Of a DNA stretch of 64,000 nt, positions 1 to 10,769 are shown one piece after another (positions within the stretch are counted from its first letter, which is position 1; every line of letters begins with the position of its first letter). The notes under the pieces are model-generated. The model saw nothing but the letters and a program-made list of their open reading frames with translations, was not told the DNA's origin and ran no database searches. The DNA is from Jackrogersella multiformis (taxonomy: Eukaryota; Ascomycota; Sordariomycetes; Xylariales; Hypoxylaceae). Location of the stretch: contig CADCXD010000005.1 in the NCBI GenBank assembly GCA_902806575.1, forward strand, positions 3,038,001 through 3,102,000, given 5' to 3'. The position numbers were made by a program, and so were the translations under genes.

Positions 1-257
1 TTCGCAATAAACTTTGTCGTTGATTCTAAATCTAAAAGTCTTCAATATATATTATGAGAGCTGGTGTCTTTAAGAAGCTGCCTGAGGCGCCTATTCTGCA
101 GGTAGATAGGCTTGCCAAGTACCACTGTAGTTGGGCGAACCTGTCAGCCTATATTTACGGCTGAGAGGTTGTCCCGTAGAATCCTTTGATTCCACCACCC
201 TAGATATAGAGTCATTTACTCCCACTATACTTTTTTAAAGTTCAATTGTCTCCTGCC

Positions 258-2849
258 ATGACCACCTCAGACATGGAGGTCAAAAGCCTTGACCTGGCTG
301 CTCGAACGATTGACTTGACCACAGCGCTTCTCAAAGCAACATCATCAACAGGGTCTCTTGTTAAAGGTGCATGGGAGATAGGGCAGTGGCTTGGTCGGGA
401 AAAGCTGAACCAGTATGAACTTCTAGACTGCATGGAAAAGGCAAGGGGAATCGTGTTCGCGAACCGTAACGGCCAAGGGTTTTTCGACAAAATCATCCGC
501 GGGCTAGATACTAATGAAACTGGAACCACCTGGCCACTTTTTCTACAACAGTCAGGATCGCTCGGCCGACTCATGGCTGGCGATCCGAATCTGAGCTGGA
601 TCGTATCAACTGTGGCCTGTCTTTTTCAACATTACAGGGACGATAATCTCGTGACGGAAACGCTGACATCGTTCATTGTGAAATCCCACCGTTCCCGCGA
701 GCAAGGAGATTCGCCTACTCAGGATGCAGGCATATACAATCCTGAGCAGACTAGAATAAAGGCAGTGGCGAGGAAGATTGTCTCGAGTGTATGGTTCAAC
801 GTCGTCAATACCGGCTGCGATACAATTCCCCTGCCCAAGGAACTGCTGTCCATTTGTGCGAGGGGACATTATCTAGAACCTGAAGACTTTGGCGTTCTTG
901 CCAATACCATCATAGCACACTGCCCCTCAAAGGCAATTCTCAAAACGAACCATCTGCTGCGGGACGTCATGCTCTGGCTCCTCTTGCATTACGATGGAAC
1001 CATTGTCGTCACCATTGGTGGGCATATTGTCTACAAAGCCGACCTAGGGAATGATAGCCGGGAGCTCGAGGTACGAGTGAAATCAGTCTGCCCCGAGGAT
1101 GGAAGCCCTTGTCCGGACACGGGAGAGTCATACGAAATCCATCGCCATATTTCCGGCAATTTCGAGGAGTTCTTAAGGGGATACTCGTTCTCCCCATTCG
1201 CCGATATACCTCCGCAACCAGGAATCAGGCAAAAATTGTACGATATTCCACGACCGTATCCTAGCGACAGCAAGATGTGGCGTAGAGGGCTCCAGATAAC
1301 AGTGGAATGCACCGCTCATTCGATCCTGAAATGGTTACTCGAAGTTCCGTTGTATCCTCAGACGGGGTTTTCGTCGCCTGGTTTTAGTGCCGAACCAGGA
1401 GAACAGAGAATGGCAGCAGATCAGATGACGGTATCCCTAATACTCGAGAGAATTCCGGCCATGATTAATTTCGAATGGGGAGAGTTGCCTAATTCTGATG
1501 TGGTCTTTAAGCATCCTCCCTCTCCCACGTTCGTCAATATTGCAGAGTCCCACAGTTTAGATATCAGTTCGTGGGACACGGAACAACTGCTATCTATAAT
1601 CATAGGTTACTTTCCGATCCTCGAGGATCTATTGACGAAAGTGTCATTCGATTGCTCCTGTACAGAATGTTCCGAGCGAAGACGTACTAAAGTTTACGAA
1701 AACAAAGATACGACTATAAAATGTCCGAGGCCTGGCTGCTTGAGGCGCTTAGCGTTAGAAGAGGCCCTGGTACTCATAGCACACGGCGTGGCGGACGGGT
1801 TCGGAGTCGGCGACGTCTCATCGGTTCCTGATGTCACGCCTATCATCCAGGGGATGTCAGTATTGCTGATACAGCTAGTATATGAGCAGCGCGTCTACTG
1901 GGATACTTGGTTTACAGTCGCTTCGTGTGTATATCTGGGCTGCCCCTTTCAGCGACCGGCTCCAGACACGCACCCAGCCTTCGGTGGAACTTCGTTCGCG
2001 GCGATCCAATACGGCAATCTGGCATCTGTTGCGCCTTGGTTGGACTTAACGAAGGAGATCCACGTACGCGGTTGTTTTGGCTTGATCGGATCGAGGGGCC
2101 GGCTCGGAGTGATTACGAAGAGCGATGACAAGCAGGCGCAGTTTCGGAGCGTTGAAGAGAATCTCGCGATTATAGAAACCGAAAACACCGAGGACACGAC
2201 TTCCTTTTGCTCTCGATACAAGAAGGCAACGTCTCTCGTCGACCATCAGTTCCATGTAGACAGGGATGAGTCGCCCGTGGAGAGCGACGTGATACTGTGC
2301 CAGATGGACGACAAGTTCTACCGACTGTTCCTCCGGATTAAAACGGAATCGCATTGGCGCATCGTCGACCCTAGTGATGCATTTAACGGAGTCATCAGGA
2401 TGCTTCCGTCGACCAGTTGCCAACACGCTACCGAAGCCCCTGAGTTGCCGCCTTTGTCTGCTCTGGTCTATACGATGGATGAAGTTCTTGGAAGGTGGCC
2501 GGACCTCATCCTAAGCAACGCGGCGACAGCGACTACCGCAAAGAACGACGGCACCGTCAACAACTCTGGCATGTTTCATCTGACATGTATCCTAGATACA
2601 CACTTGAAAAAGAACATTGCGCTCGCCTTGTCGGTGTGTCCTACAGCGGTTCCGAATTGCCCCAACACTGCATGCATTACGTGTACACTCGATCACGCGA
2701 GACACATGAAGAGGGAGTCATTGCGGGATGGCGAAAGCGGTAATCTTGAAAACCGCTACATTATCAACCTTCTGCCTACTCTAGGAGAGCAATACCAGAT
2801 GATGCGGCCCCGACTTCTCGATGGACCAAGTGAACCAACTACTCAATAA
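258..2849 (+). CDS. Large Pezizomycotina-type protein of unknown function (863 aa)
   Basis: A single uninterrupted frame runs from the first ATG at 258 to TAA at 2847-2849. Its length, normal codon mix and shadow-only opposite frames mark it as a real gene. No catalytic domain is recognised. The middle holds a Cys-rich stretch (CSCTEC at about residue 470, then KCPRPGCLRR) that could bind a metal. It is followed by a mostly hydrophobic segment around GVADGFGVGDVSS and a C-terminal Cys-rich block (CPTAVPNCPNTACITCTLD). From memory this layout resembles a family of large hypothetical proteins repeated in many Sordariomycete genomes. There is no signal peptide or clear transmembrane helix. The upstream 257 bases show no other gene. 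Confidence 0.8.
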   Translation: MTTSDMEVKSLDLAARTIDLTTALLKATSSTGSLVKGAWEIGQWLGREKLNQYELLDCMEKARGIVFANRNGQGFFDKIIRGLDTNETGTTWPLFLQQSGSLGRLMAGDPNLSWIVSTVACLFQHYRDDNLVTETLTSFIVKSHRSREQGDSPTQDAGIYNPEQTRIKAVARKIVSSVWFNVVNTGCDTIPLPKELLSICARGHYLEPEDFGVLANTIIAHCPSKAILKTNHLLRDVMLWLLLHYDGTIVVTIGGHIVYKADLGNDSRELEVRVKSVCPEDGSPCPDTGESYEIHRHISGNFEEFLRGYSFSPFADIPPQPGIRQKLYDIPRPYPSDSKMWRRGLQITVECTAHSILKWLLEVPLYPQTGFSSPGFSAEPGEQRMAADQMTVSLILERIPAMINFEWGELPNSDVVFKHPPSPTFVNIAESHSLDISSWDTEQLLSIIIGYFPILEDLLTKVSFDCSCTECSERRRTKVYENKDTTIKCPRPGCLRRLALEEALVLIAHGVADGFGVGDVSSVPDVTPIIQGMSVLLIQLVYEQRVYWDTWFTVASCVYLGCPFQRPAPDTHPAFGGTSFAAIQYGNLASVAPWLDLTKEIHVRGCFGLIGSRGRLGVITKSDDKQAQFRSVEENLAIIETENTEDTTSFCSRYKKATSLVDHQFHVDRDESPVESDVILCQMDDKFYRLFLRIKTESHWRIVDPSDAFNGVIRMLPSTSCQHATEAPELPPLSALVYTMDEVLGRWPDLILSNAATATTAKNDGTVNNSGMFHLTCILDTHLKKNIALALSVCPTAVPNCPNTACITCTLDHARHMKRESLRDGESGNLENRYIINLLPTLGEQYQMMRPRLLDGPSEPTTQ

Positions 2850-4672
2850 AGGTTGTGCGAAGTAACTTGGAAGACTTGACCTAGGTAGTGATTGGCCCGT
2901 GACACTACCTGGATATATATAATAGAAGCTAGAAATACAGGGGTTTCAAGTATCAGGTAGTAATTAATACCTACCTAGTCTTCGTCTCATAATAACAGCT
3001 ATCACTACACTATGCTACATCGAAAACGAAAGGGTACTCTTATCCTTTAGCACAGACACAGTACAAGATCTTTTAGTACTATTTCCCCCCTCCTGTCCCC
3101 CCTTTGACGTGGTAAAAGGGTTAATGGATGTTATAAATGATTGATTTAAACTATAACTACCTATAAGACGCTTTTGAATGCCATATATAAGGATATTTTT
3201 CTTAGATACCCACGTATCACTACTAGCAGTTGTATTCATTTATATAATACCTAGGGAGGTAGATAGATTACCTAAAAGTTCTTGTGACCAGGTCATACCT
3301 CTCTACTTCCCCCAAGACGATCATTTGTCACCTCTTAAGAAACCCGAAATTGATTATCACGGCATGTTCGTGTCATACATTACAAAGAATCCTGAATCCC
3401 TTGCGATGGAGATTCTTGTCTTCAAGAAGTGGATATATTATGAGTATTTAGTGATACAACTGTTCAAGTTTTTGTCCTTTACTACAATGCTCCTTTTTCC
3501 CGTTGAGGAAAACCGAAGTGTCCGAGATGGGTGTTTAACGTCTAGGTTAGGTCGATTATGATGGCAATATACCCCAGCGAGTAGTTAAAAAGATTGGGTG
3601 GTATCAAGCCTTTACTGGATCTCTGTAGGCTCCGTCTTTAAGAACGGCTGCTGTATCGGGCGAGGCGAGTGACCTTTTGTAGAACCTCTCCGGCTCGCGT
3701 TGGGATTGTTGGGGAATTCTAGTCTTACTACTGAAATGTCTACACTACCGTGTTGTGAATATTCCATCCTGGGAGTGTGTGATGCCGATCTGCAAAGGGG
3801 TGAGATAGTCAGATACAGTGACTTAGTTTGTGTCCACTTGAACGCAGCTCGGTTTTCATTTCACTTTTAGCGGACTAGAAGAGCAAGAAGATATGTTAGG
3901 CCGCGTAAGAAGCACGCCGCAGACCGTTATTAGATAGTGAAATTCGAATACGCCACAAGTCAGCCGATAGGCCACGAGACTCCTCGATGCTGCGGACCAG
4001 CGAGCCCGCTTGGATATGGAATAGAGAAACAAGCAAAATGCCGTGTAACTGTAGTATAAATTAACTGCAGGATACGATGGTGGGTGGCGTAACTCGTTCC
4101 TAACTGCCGACCATTGAATGCGTACTGATCCGGAGCATTCTATACTAGAGGTTCAGATGACGATCCTCGTTTAGAATTGAGGGTCACAGCCAGAATTGGA
4201 AGTTGGATTTCTGTAATTAACCTACCATTGGTTAGAAGACGTGTCCTGCAGCTATAAGCTAGATGGCTCGAGAGCGGGGAGTTGATCTCATCTAGCTGCA
4301 ACACAACCTCCCCAGCGCGAGTCTCCAATCTGCGAGGTCGGACGTGTCTGGATATGCTCACATTATTATATTCTTTACCCTTTGTATGTATGGTAACCCC
4401 CACCGAGCGAGGTTCACGTGCAATCTTCCAGGACGGAATGCTCGGGCCATTACTTTTCATTGAATCCAATTATAACGACTGAGGAACGTACCGCGAACGC
4501 CTGGCTTTCAATTGAGCAGCCGGTGAACAGCGCAGATGAATAGGTTATATGCAAAGCGTCGGTTGCTTATTTGAGTATTTGTTGTCCTACCGAGATCTAC
4601 CACAACAGCATAGAAATGCGAGGCTCCTTTGAATGGACATTTGAGTCTACGTCCCACAAGATGTTACCAAGT
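2850..4672. other. Intergenic spacer, no supported gene
   Basis: This 1.8-kb stretch holds only short frames (for example 3178-3561 on plus and 4140-4469 on minus) without recognisable motifs, splice-extended continuations or codon bias. It carries AT-rich sequence near 2910-3250 and one palindrome-family copy near 3250. I see no RNA gene. Confidence 0.5.
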
Positions 4673-5560
4673 TTATATTGAGCCGAATAATTCGGGATCT
4701 TCAGATCCTTCGGCATCTCTGCCATCCTCGCCGTCTTGCCGTAGGCCAGGCGTGTTTTGGGGATCTTGCGAGTCCCCTGAAGCCCCTTCCCTGGCAATAG
4801 CTGCGATATCCGTGTCACTGTCGTCAAAAATCTGCCGCAGCTCCTGCTCCTCCTTAGAAATTTGCTGCTTATCAGTGTGTTCGGCATTGGCAATAATGGT
4901 CTCGATATCAGGTAAGTAGTCATCGTTATCGCTATTAAAGCCACCAGAATCCGGCTCTGAATCGTCGCTTATCTCCACGACGGATTGTCGCGGCTGGGCA
5001 ATACTCGGCTGGGAACGAGTGGCAGCATTCAAAGTGGGCTGTACAGCGGATGGTTGAAAACTGCCCTGGGCGACGTCTGGCTTCTGAGAAGGCTGGGGTT
5101 TAAAGGTGCCATGAGACGACGGTTGGATCTTGTAAACTCTGGCGTTTTCCAATTCGGCGGGAGAAATATATTTTTCCTTTGATTGCCACCATGATGCTAT
5201 TTCTGCTCTTCGTATCTTGAAGAACTTTTCAGCCTCACGGTAGGTAGGAGGCCGAATGACGATTGCATTCTTGTTTAGTTCTTGCTTTGCATTCTCTGAA
5301 GGAGGTTCTTGACCAGATTCCAGGCGTGGCGCAGAAGGCTCGTCAGGATCATTCCTACGAGAATCTACGATACGATGATGTATCAGCCATAATAAAACTT
5401 CTATCCTACGCCTCCTCGGGTAGCGAGTACGTTGTTGGCGGATATGTCGAACGGGGGGCACTCGGAGGTCGCATCGCTTACGGCGCGTACCGGGAAAAGG
5501 GTTCGAATCTCGTGTTAGACCGGGCCGATGTTTGGCTGAGTGCATTGTAAAGATAGACAC
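4673..5560 (-). CDS. Doubtful ORF with helix-turn-helix-like segment, possibly transposon-derived (295 aa)
   Basis: The open minus frame encodes a basic N-terminus rich in Arg, then a segment around residues 105-131 (TYREAEKFFKI...IASWWQSKEKY) that reads like a helix-turn-helix. It ends in a Pro/Gln/Ser-rich and acidic C-terminus (EISDDSEPDSG; DDSDTDIAAI). The amphipathic 'REAEKFF..RAEIASWW' pattern resembles N-terminal DNA-binding domains of pogo/Tigger-type transposases, but no DDE catalytic domain follows, so this would be a fragment. The first 70 residues look less protein-like and include a B-box-like sequence on the opposite strand, so the true start may lie further in, for example near 5310. 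Function is not assigned. Confidence 0.35.
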   Translation of the reverse strand: MSIFTMHSAKHRPGLTRDSNPFPGTRRKRCDLRVPPVRHIRQQRTRYPRRRRIEVLLWLIHHRIVDSRRNDPDEPSAPRLESGQEPPSENAKQELNKNAIVIRPPTYREAEKFFKIRRAEIASWWQSKEKYISPAELENARVYKIQPSSHGTFKPQPSQKPDVAQGSFQPSAVQPTLNAATRSQPSIAQPRQSVVEISDDSEPDSGGFNSDNDDYLPDIETIIANAEHTDKQQISKEEQELRQIFDDSDTDIAAIAREGASGDSQDPQNTPGLRQDGEDGRDAEGSEDPELFGSI

Positions 5561-5687
5561 TGTCGTTGCTTTTTAGTAATTCGGAAGTTCGAAGGTCCAG
5601 GTTATGCCGTTCTCATTTGCGATGGCCGGTCCACTGATGATGTGGCAGATGATGGTGATGGGATTGATACATGACCTACTAATAGGT

Positions 5688-5751
5688 GTAAGTAGTAAGT
5701 AGTAAGTAGTAGGTAGTAAGTAGTAGGTAGTAGGTAGAAGGTAGTAGGTAT
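5688..5751. repeat. GTAGTAAGTAGTAGG microsatellite
   Basis: About 64 bases are made of imperfect AGTAGTA/AGGTAGT units. The same GTAGG core is found in the scattered palindromes that follow directly, so the two may be related by slippage. Confidence 0.85.
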
Positions 5752-5801
5752 TAGAAGGGAAATTGATTTGGGGAAAAAGATGATTGGTTAATAAGGTTCT
5801 A

Positions 5802-5970
5802 TCTAAGTACCTAGGTACGTAGTAGAAGGTAGCTAAATTGATCTAGATTACCCTAGGCTAGGCATGTACCTAATATAGGTATTCAGGTACCTAGCTATGA
5901 TGGGTTATTATTCAACTGTTACTCCACGGCTGGACGGCTAGTTACCTAGGTACCTACCTCGATACTTAGG
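5802..5970. repeat. Cluster of CCTAGGTA palindromes
   Basis: Several copies of TACCTAGGTA and variants (GGTACCTAG, CCTAGGCTAGG, TTACCTAGGTACC) lie within 170 bases. Each is nearly self-complementary. Confidence 0.8.
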
Positions 5971-6838
5971 TTAAGGTCTTGACGGGTTTCCGTTCCAATG
6001 GGCGCTAAGCTATGTTTAGTCTAGACGGATCTGGGCGTGGCCTATCAGGTCTTGTCGTCAAAGCCCTATCAAGCCCTGGCAGCTACCTTGGTCTCTTCTT
6101 CCAGGGTCCCAAGGGTTCCCTTATTACCTAGGTACCTAGGTACATACCTAGTAATACCACCGAACCCTCCCTCTCCAACAACCTTGGAAAACACATCATT
6201 GAACGATATCATCTTGCACTGTCGCACTGCAGGACGGACGAGCACCGTTGACCCTTCTGATTGACTCTGATTGACGATGATTCGCAATCAAGCTTTTCTA
6301 CCGGTCTTCGTTTGGATGGTGTCGCAATCAATGGTACTGAACAGTGCTACATCGAAAGGAGCGCGTGATGGCGATTGCGGCTACAGACGCCGTTCGGATT
6401 GTCTTCTAGAAGCAATCCCCTGTCCTGACACATATTCTGGTTGGATCGTGAAAAGTGGTGGGAGAAAGTTGTTGGCCAATCCTGTCAGGGGCAGTGTGCA
6501 AATACACCAGACTGCAACCGCAGATCTCCAACCCACTGGAGGTACGACATAGCAGCATAGTAAGGGTGTGTTGCAGCAAGCCTTGCATATCAGAATCGAC
6601 TGCTCGATAGAACAGAACTGGATGACAGCGGTGAGAGAGACCGAATTGACGATGATGCGCTGTCGACAAATTGGCTCGCAATCATTGATCGAGTTCGATA
6701 AACAGGCTAATCTCGATCTGTTACGAGGGCGGAAGGGTCAGATCGCCCGTTTTCTGAGAGCGTCGCATTGGCTGTTGGTGTAAATGGTCTTTACACTACA
6801 CTACCTTAGGGGTAGGTATGGATGTGTGTTGTGCGCAG

Positions 6839-6882
6839 ATAGCACACAAATAGCACACAAATAGCACGCAAATAGCACGCAG
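6839..6882 (+). repeat. Four-copy 11-bp tandem repeat
   Basis: Four units of ATAGCACACAA (the last two with G for A at position 8, and a final G) stand head to tail, followed by a partial fifth copy. Confidence 0.9.
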
Positions 6883-7216
6883 ACAGCATCCATTACCTTA
6901 GGCAGGTAGTCGATAAAACCTGTCGAGGAGCGAATGTGCCGGTTGTCGGATACAGTCAAGTTCTAATGCAACATCCTCCCCCTCTTGGGACGAGTCAACA
7001 GCTAATCATGTTATGTTACTGAAGAAAAATAATCAGTGCATAGAGTTAGAGTTGCGGTCAGAGATTTTAACTCCAAGCCCCAGGGTTGTCATCGTCTTTT
7101 CGCTAGCGCAACAGCATAAAAAATCATGAACTGGGAAGTTGGAAAAATGGCAAAATTCTATCAAATAAGAACCCTGGTGGTACCCAAGTATGGATCTTTT
7201 CGGACTAGACTCACCC

Positions 7217-7300
7217 AGGTACCTACATGTAGGTATACGTATCTACATCTTTATATCTTATGTATGTACCTATGTAGGTACCTACTTAAGTACGTAGGTA
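7217..7300. repeat. Cluster of GGTACCTA / TAGGTACC palindromes
   Basis: Alternating GGTACCTAC and GTAGGTA blocks extend over about 84 bases and could fold into hairpins. This is the same repeat family as elsewhere in the window. Confidence 0.75.
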
Positions 7301-7768
7301 TATTCATATCGGTCGGCAACATTGAGCTCATCCAGGCCGAGAAGGGGTTACAGCAAGTTACAGTAAGGTTGATTTCAATTTGGCCATGCAGGTATTGATT
7401 TTGTGATGCTGCGTACCATGTCGTGTTTTTTTTTTTTTTTTCAATTTTTTTCTCTGATTTTATCATCCATGATAACAATGGATCCTTCACCTCCAACTAC
7501 GACTACGCGTCTCAACCCCAACCCCAATATGTTCCTCTGGTGTAGGTACTTACATATTACTTACGTACCTAGGTAGATACATTAACAGACCGGCATTTCA
7601 CAAATGTAGGTAACTCAATCGAACATTCACATAATTGCATTTTCACGCTATACGTCATTGGGAAAGCATAATAGCCTTATATATCATGGAAGTACCCACG
7701 TACATTTATATACGTAGCAGGCGTGGTAGGCGTAAAGCGTAAAGTACCGTCACGATCTCTATCACATG

Positions 7769-8644
7769 CTCCATAATTTTGTAAGTGGCGGGGCAGCAAA
7801 GTAAGGTTAGTTAGTATAGCGGGTCAGTACACTACACTAGATTTTACCTCAATTCACACCCACAACCCCATCAAAATCTCAATTTTATCCTTTCCTTTTC
7901 TTCCCACTTTCTAACCGTCTCGATATAAACAAAGAACGCAACACTCTAGACCACCTCTAGACCATCTACTTTTCTCCAAAACCCCATATCCAGCTTGCCA
8001 TTTGCATATATTTGCACACATTTCCATCTTCTATAAAGACCTCCTTCTAGTCTGGTCGCAAACGATCGCATTTGATATCACTCACTCACTCAGCTTTATT
8101 GACTACGAGTCGAGAAGCTTCCCTCATAAACACCATCCCGACTCGCCTTTGGTCTTTTCAAAGGCACTCAAGCTACCACGGCTCCCGCGGCCGTGAGCTT
8201 CGTTTCTGATCAAGATTTCAGTCTGCGGAAGACTTTCCATATCATCAATTCACGACCTCCACCGCCCATCTCCGCTGAAGTCGCCTAAAGAAAATCGAAC
8301 ACCCATCGTACTCGATAGCACCCCCCAACTGAACCCGCTTCTCTCCCCAACCCGCCAGCTGCCGCATAGGACGAATTCTAAGGTTCTTCCTCTAATCGAG
8401 GGAGAGTCGAGGAGACCTCGTCAGATCGCTTCGGGATCAGGAAGCTACCGTTTTCGACCCCCCTAACACCCACTCGGAGGAACACGTTCCTGGTACTTTA
8501 TCAATTCATATAATACTATATATCCTCTTCTTTGGATAGTATTTATACTCTTACTAGATATCCGTGTGAAATCTCGCATCTACCAAATCTGTACACAGCT
8601 TCCCGTCATCGACCATCAGCTTCCTTTACCATCAGACAAAGGAT
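7769..8644 (+). promoter_or_regulatory. ATG-free, pyrimidine-rich leader/promoter of ornithine decarboxylase
   Basis: No ATG occurs on the plus strand between 7766-7768 and the coding start at 8645, a span of 876 bases rich in CT and CA tracts. Fungal ornithine decarboxylase transcripts are known for long 5' leaders. The absence of upstream start codons suggests most of this stretch is transcribed and scanned. A GATATAAA sequence at 7922-7929 is a possible TATA element. The exact transcription start cannot be placed from sequence alone. Confidence 0.55.
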
Positions 8645-10050
8645 ATGGTTATGGCAACAGCCGCCGTTGATCGCTACGCACCAACTCATTTTGATAATAA
8701 TCATATTCTTATCAAGAAGAGTTACTTCTTTGACTACCAGCATCAGCACAATGGCGCAGCTATCGCTAAACAGTTAATCGGCGATGCTCTCCGCCAGCGC
8801 GTCGAGAACATCGACCATGAGTCTTGTGAACCAGGGGATGAGGATACCTTCTTCGTGGGCGATCTTGGCGAGGTCTACCGCCAGCACATGAGGTGGAAGA
8901 GGAACCTCCCTCGGGTGAAGCCATTCTACGGTACGTCACACCCAATCCGCTTGCAGACATTCTAGAACTAACATGTATAACAGCGGTCAAGTGTAACCCA
9001 GACCCTAAGGTCATTCAGCTTCTTGCTGGGTTAGGCACTGGCTTCGATTGTGCATCGAAATCCGAGATCGAGCAGGTCCTCAACATTGGCGTCGATCCTG
9101 CTCGCATCATCTATGCTCAGCCATGCAAGACTAACTCTTACGTGCGCTATGTCGCCAACCGGGGCGTCAAGCAGATGACTTTCGACAATGCAGACGAGCT
9201 GCGCAAAATTGTCAAGCTCTTCCCCGATGCCGAGTTATTCTTGCGCATTTTGACCGATGATTCATCAAGCCTATGCCGCCTAAGCTTGAAATTCGGCGCA
9301 TCCCTTGACTCCACTGACGATCTCCTAGCTCTTGCCAAGGAACTCGGGCTTAATGTCGTCGGCGTGAGTTTCCACGTGGGTTCAGGGGCTTCTGACCCCC
9401 TGGCATTCCTCAAGGCTGTTCGGGATGCAGAAACTGTGTTCAAGCAAGCCTATGTCCACGGCTTTGACTTGAAGACGCTCGATGTCGGCGGCGGATTCAG
9501 TGGCGATACTTTCGAGGACATGGCCCTTGTTCTCCGTGAAGCTTTGGATGAGTACTTCCCGCCGCATATCAACATCATCGCCGAGCCTGGCCGCTACTAC
9601 GTTTCTTCGGCATTCACCATTGCTTGCAACATCATAGCTCGTCGCACCATTGACAACCCGGCCACGAGCGAGACCAGTTACATGACTTATCTCAACGATG
9701 GACTGTATGGCAACTTCAGCAGCATTATGTTTGATCACCAACATCCTGTTGCCAAGGTCTTACGATCGGGCAAGCGCACATTTTACAATACCCCCCACGC
9801 CAATAACTTGCCCGAGGGAGTCAATGCTGGTATTGAGTACTCTATATGGGGACCGACATGTGATGGCATTGACCGCATCACCGAGAGCATCCGCTTTGCC
9901 CACGAACTCGACGTGGGTGACTGGTTGTACTTTGAGGACATGGGCGCTTATACCAAGTGCTCGGCCACTAAGTTCAACGGCTTCAGTGACAGTCACGACG
10001 TCATTTATGTCTGTAGCGAACTTGGCGCGAGAGCTATCATGGATCTCTAG
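8645..10050 (+). CDS. SPE1: Ornithine decarboxylase (two exons, 450 aa)
   Basis: The exons are 8645-8930 and 8984-10050. The 53-bp intron has donor GTACGT, branch CTAAC at 8968-8972 and acceptor CAG; joining restores the FYAVKCN motif, whose Lys98 carries PLP. The enzyme is a PLP-dependent, fold-III decarboxylase converting ornithine to putrescine, the first committed step of polyamine synthesis in the cytosol. Other family marks are the PLP-phosphate loop DVGGGFSGDTF, the AEPGRYYV motif, and the active-site Cys388 in WGPTCDGID, which is supplied by the partner subunit in the dimer. The length fits fungal enzymes (about 450-485). The start could also be the second ATG at 8651. Identification is firm; antizyme-dependent control is expected from the family but not visible here. 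Confidence 0.96.
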
Positions 10051-10769
10051 ATCCCTGTTCTCGCGGTCACAGAATACGTTCCTAGCCAATGTGGCGAAGA
10101 GTCGTGGAAGTTACATCTCGTTTTCTCTTTTGTTAGAAAATAGACCTGATGATGGCTCGGTCGTCGTCATCCCGAGAGGGACCATCTTTCATTCGATACT
10201 TTGTTTATAGACTTAGTTTCCCCGGCCAAGAGGCTGGTAGATATAGAGGAGAGAGAAAAAGAATTGTTTTCGATGGCGAAACAACTTTCATTAATAATAT
10301 TTATCAGAAATATACCTGGTTTCTAGTAACTTCTGATTCTATACCTTTGATACCTGGTGAGACCAAAACCCATTAGACCGTTTGTACATATTTTAGCGTG
10401 ATATTCTAGAAGGAATGGCCAACTCTAAGTGAACTACTAGAACGAACACCATGAGATCATAAGATCCTGCTTATAGGAGGACATTGACCTGATTCACTAT
10501 GGAAGGTATAAGTTAAGACACGAATAAAATAAATCGGTAAAAAAAAAAAGGTATCCAGAATCTCAAGAGGGCTTTGTCATATATACAACCATCACATCAC
10601 CAACAGGATAGCCAGTAACAATGGTACCTAAATTACATCTAGATGGAACATTTCAAACTGATGAGGATGGGGATCCAGCTTATAGTACAGTCCATTATAC
10701 GCTTCAATACCTATATACCTAGGTATCTGTAAGGTAGTGGACTGGTATACCAGTGTTTACAGCACTATA
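10051..10769. other. Spacer between two convergent genes
   Basis: This holds the 3' ends of ornithine decarboxylase (plus) and the carboxylesterase (minus). No terminator signal beyond AT-rich sequence (AATAAAATAAAT near 10524) is evident. A CCTAGGTA palindrome lies near 10718. Confidence 0.5.

Larger units (their letters stand above)
5561..7765. other. Repeat-rich spacer upstream of ornithine decarboxylase
   Basis: There is no supported gene. Short frames at 6037-6264, 6271-6552, 6568-6783 and 7126-7398 lack motifs. The stretch contains a TAG-rich microsatellite, many CCTAGG palindrome copies, an 11-bp tandem repeat at 6839-6882 and a poly-T run near 7425-7440. Confidence 0.5.

Noticed and set aside
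3178..3561. 127-residue plus-strand ORF
   Set aside because: No motif, unusual hydrophobic composition and AT-rich spacer context; likely chance.
5400..5520. tRNA-like or SINE-like B box (GGTTCGAATCT) on plus, with a loosely A-box-like stretch upstream
   Set aside because: The T-stem does not pair (AAGGG against CTCGT), no acceptor stem was found, and the segment overlaps an open frame on the other strand.
8532..8777. ORF overlapping the ornithine decarboxylase start, possible uORF
   Set aside because: It begins with TTG, not ATG; there is no evidence for initiation there.
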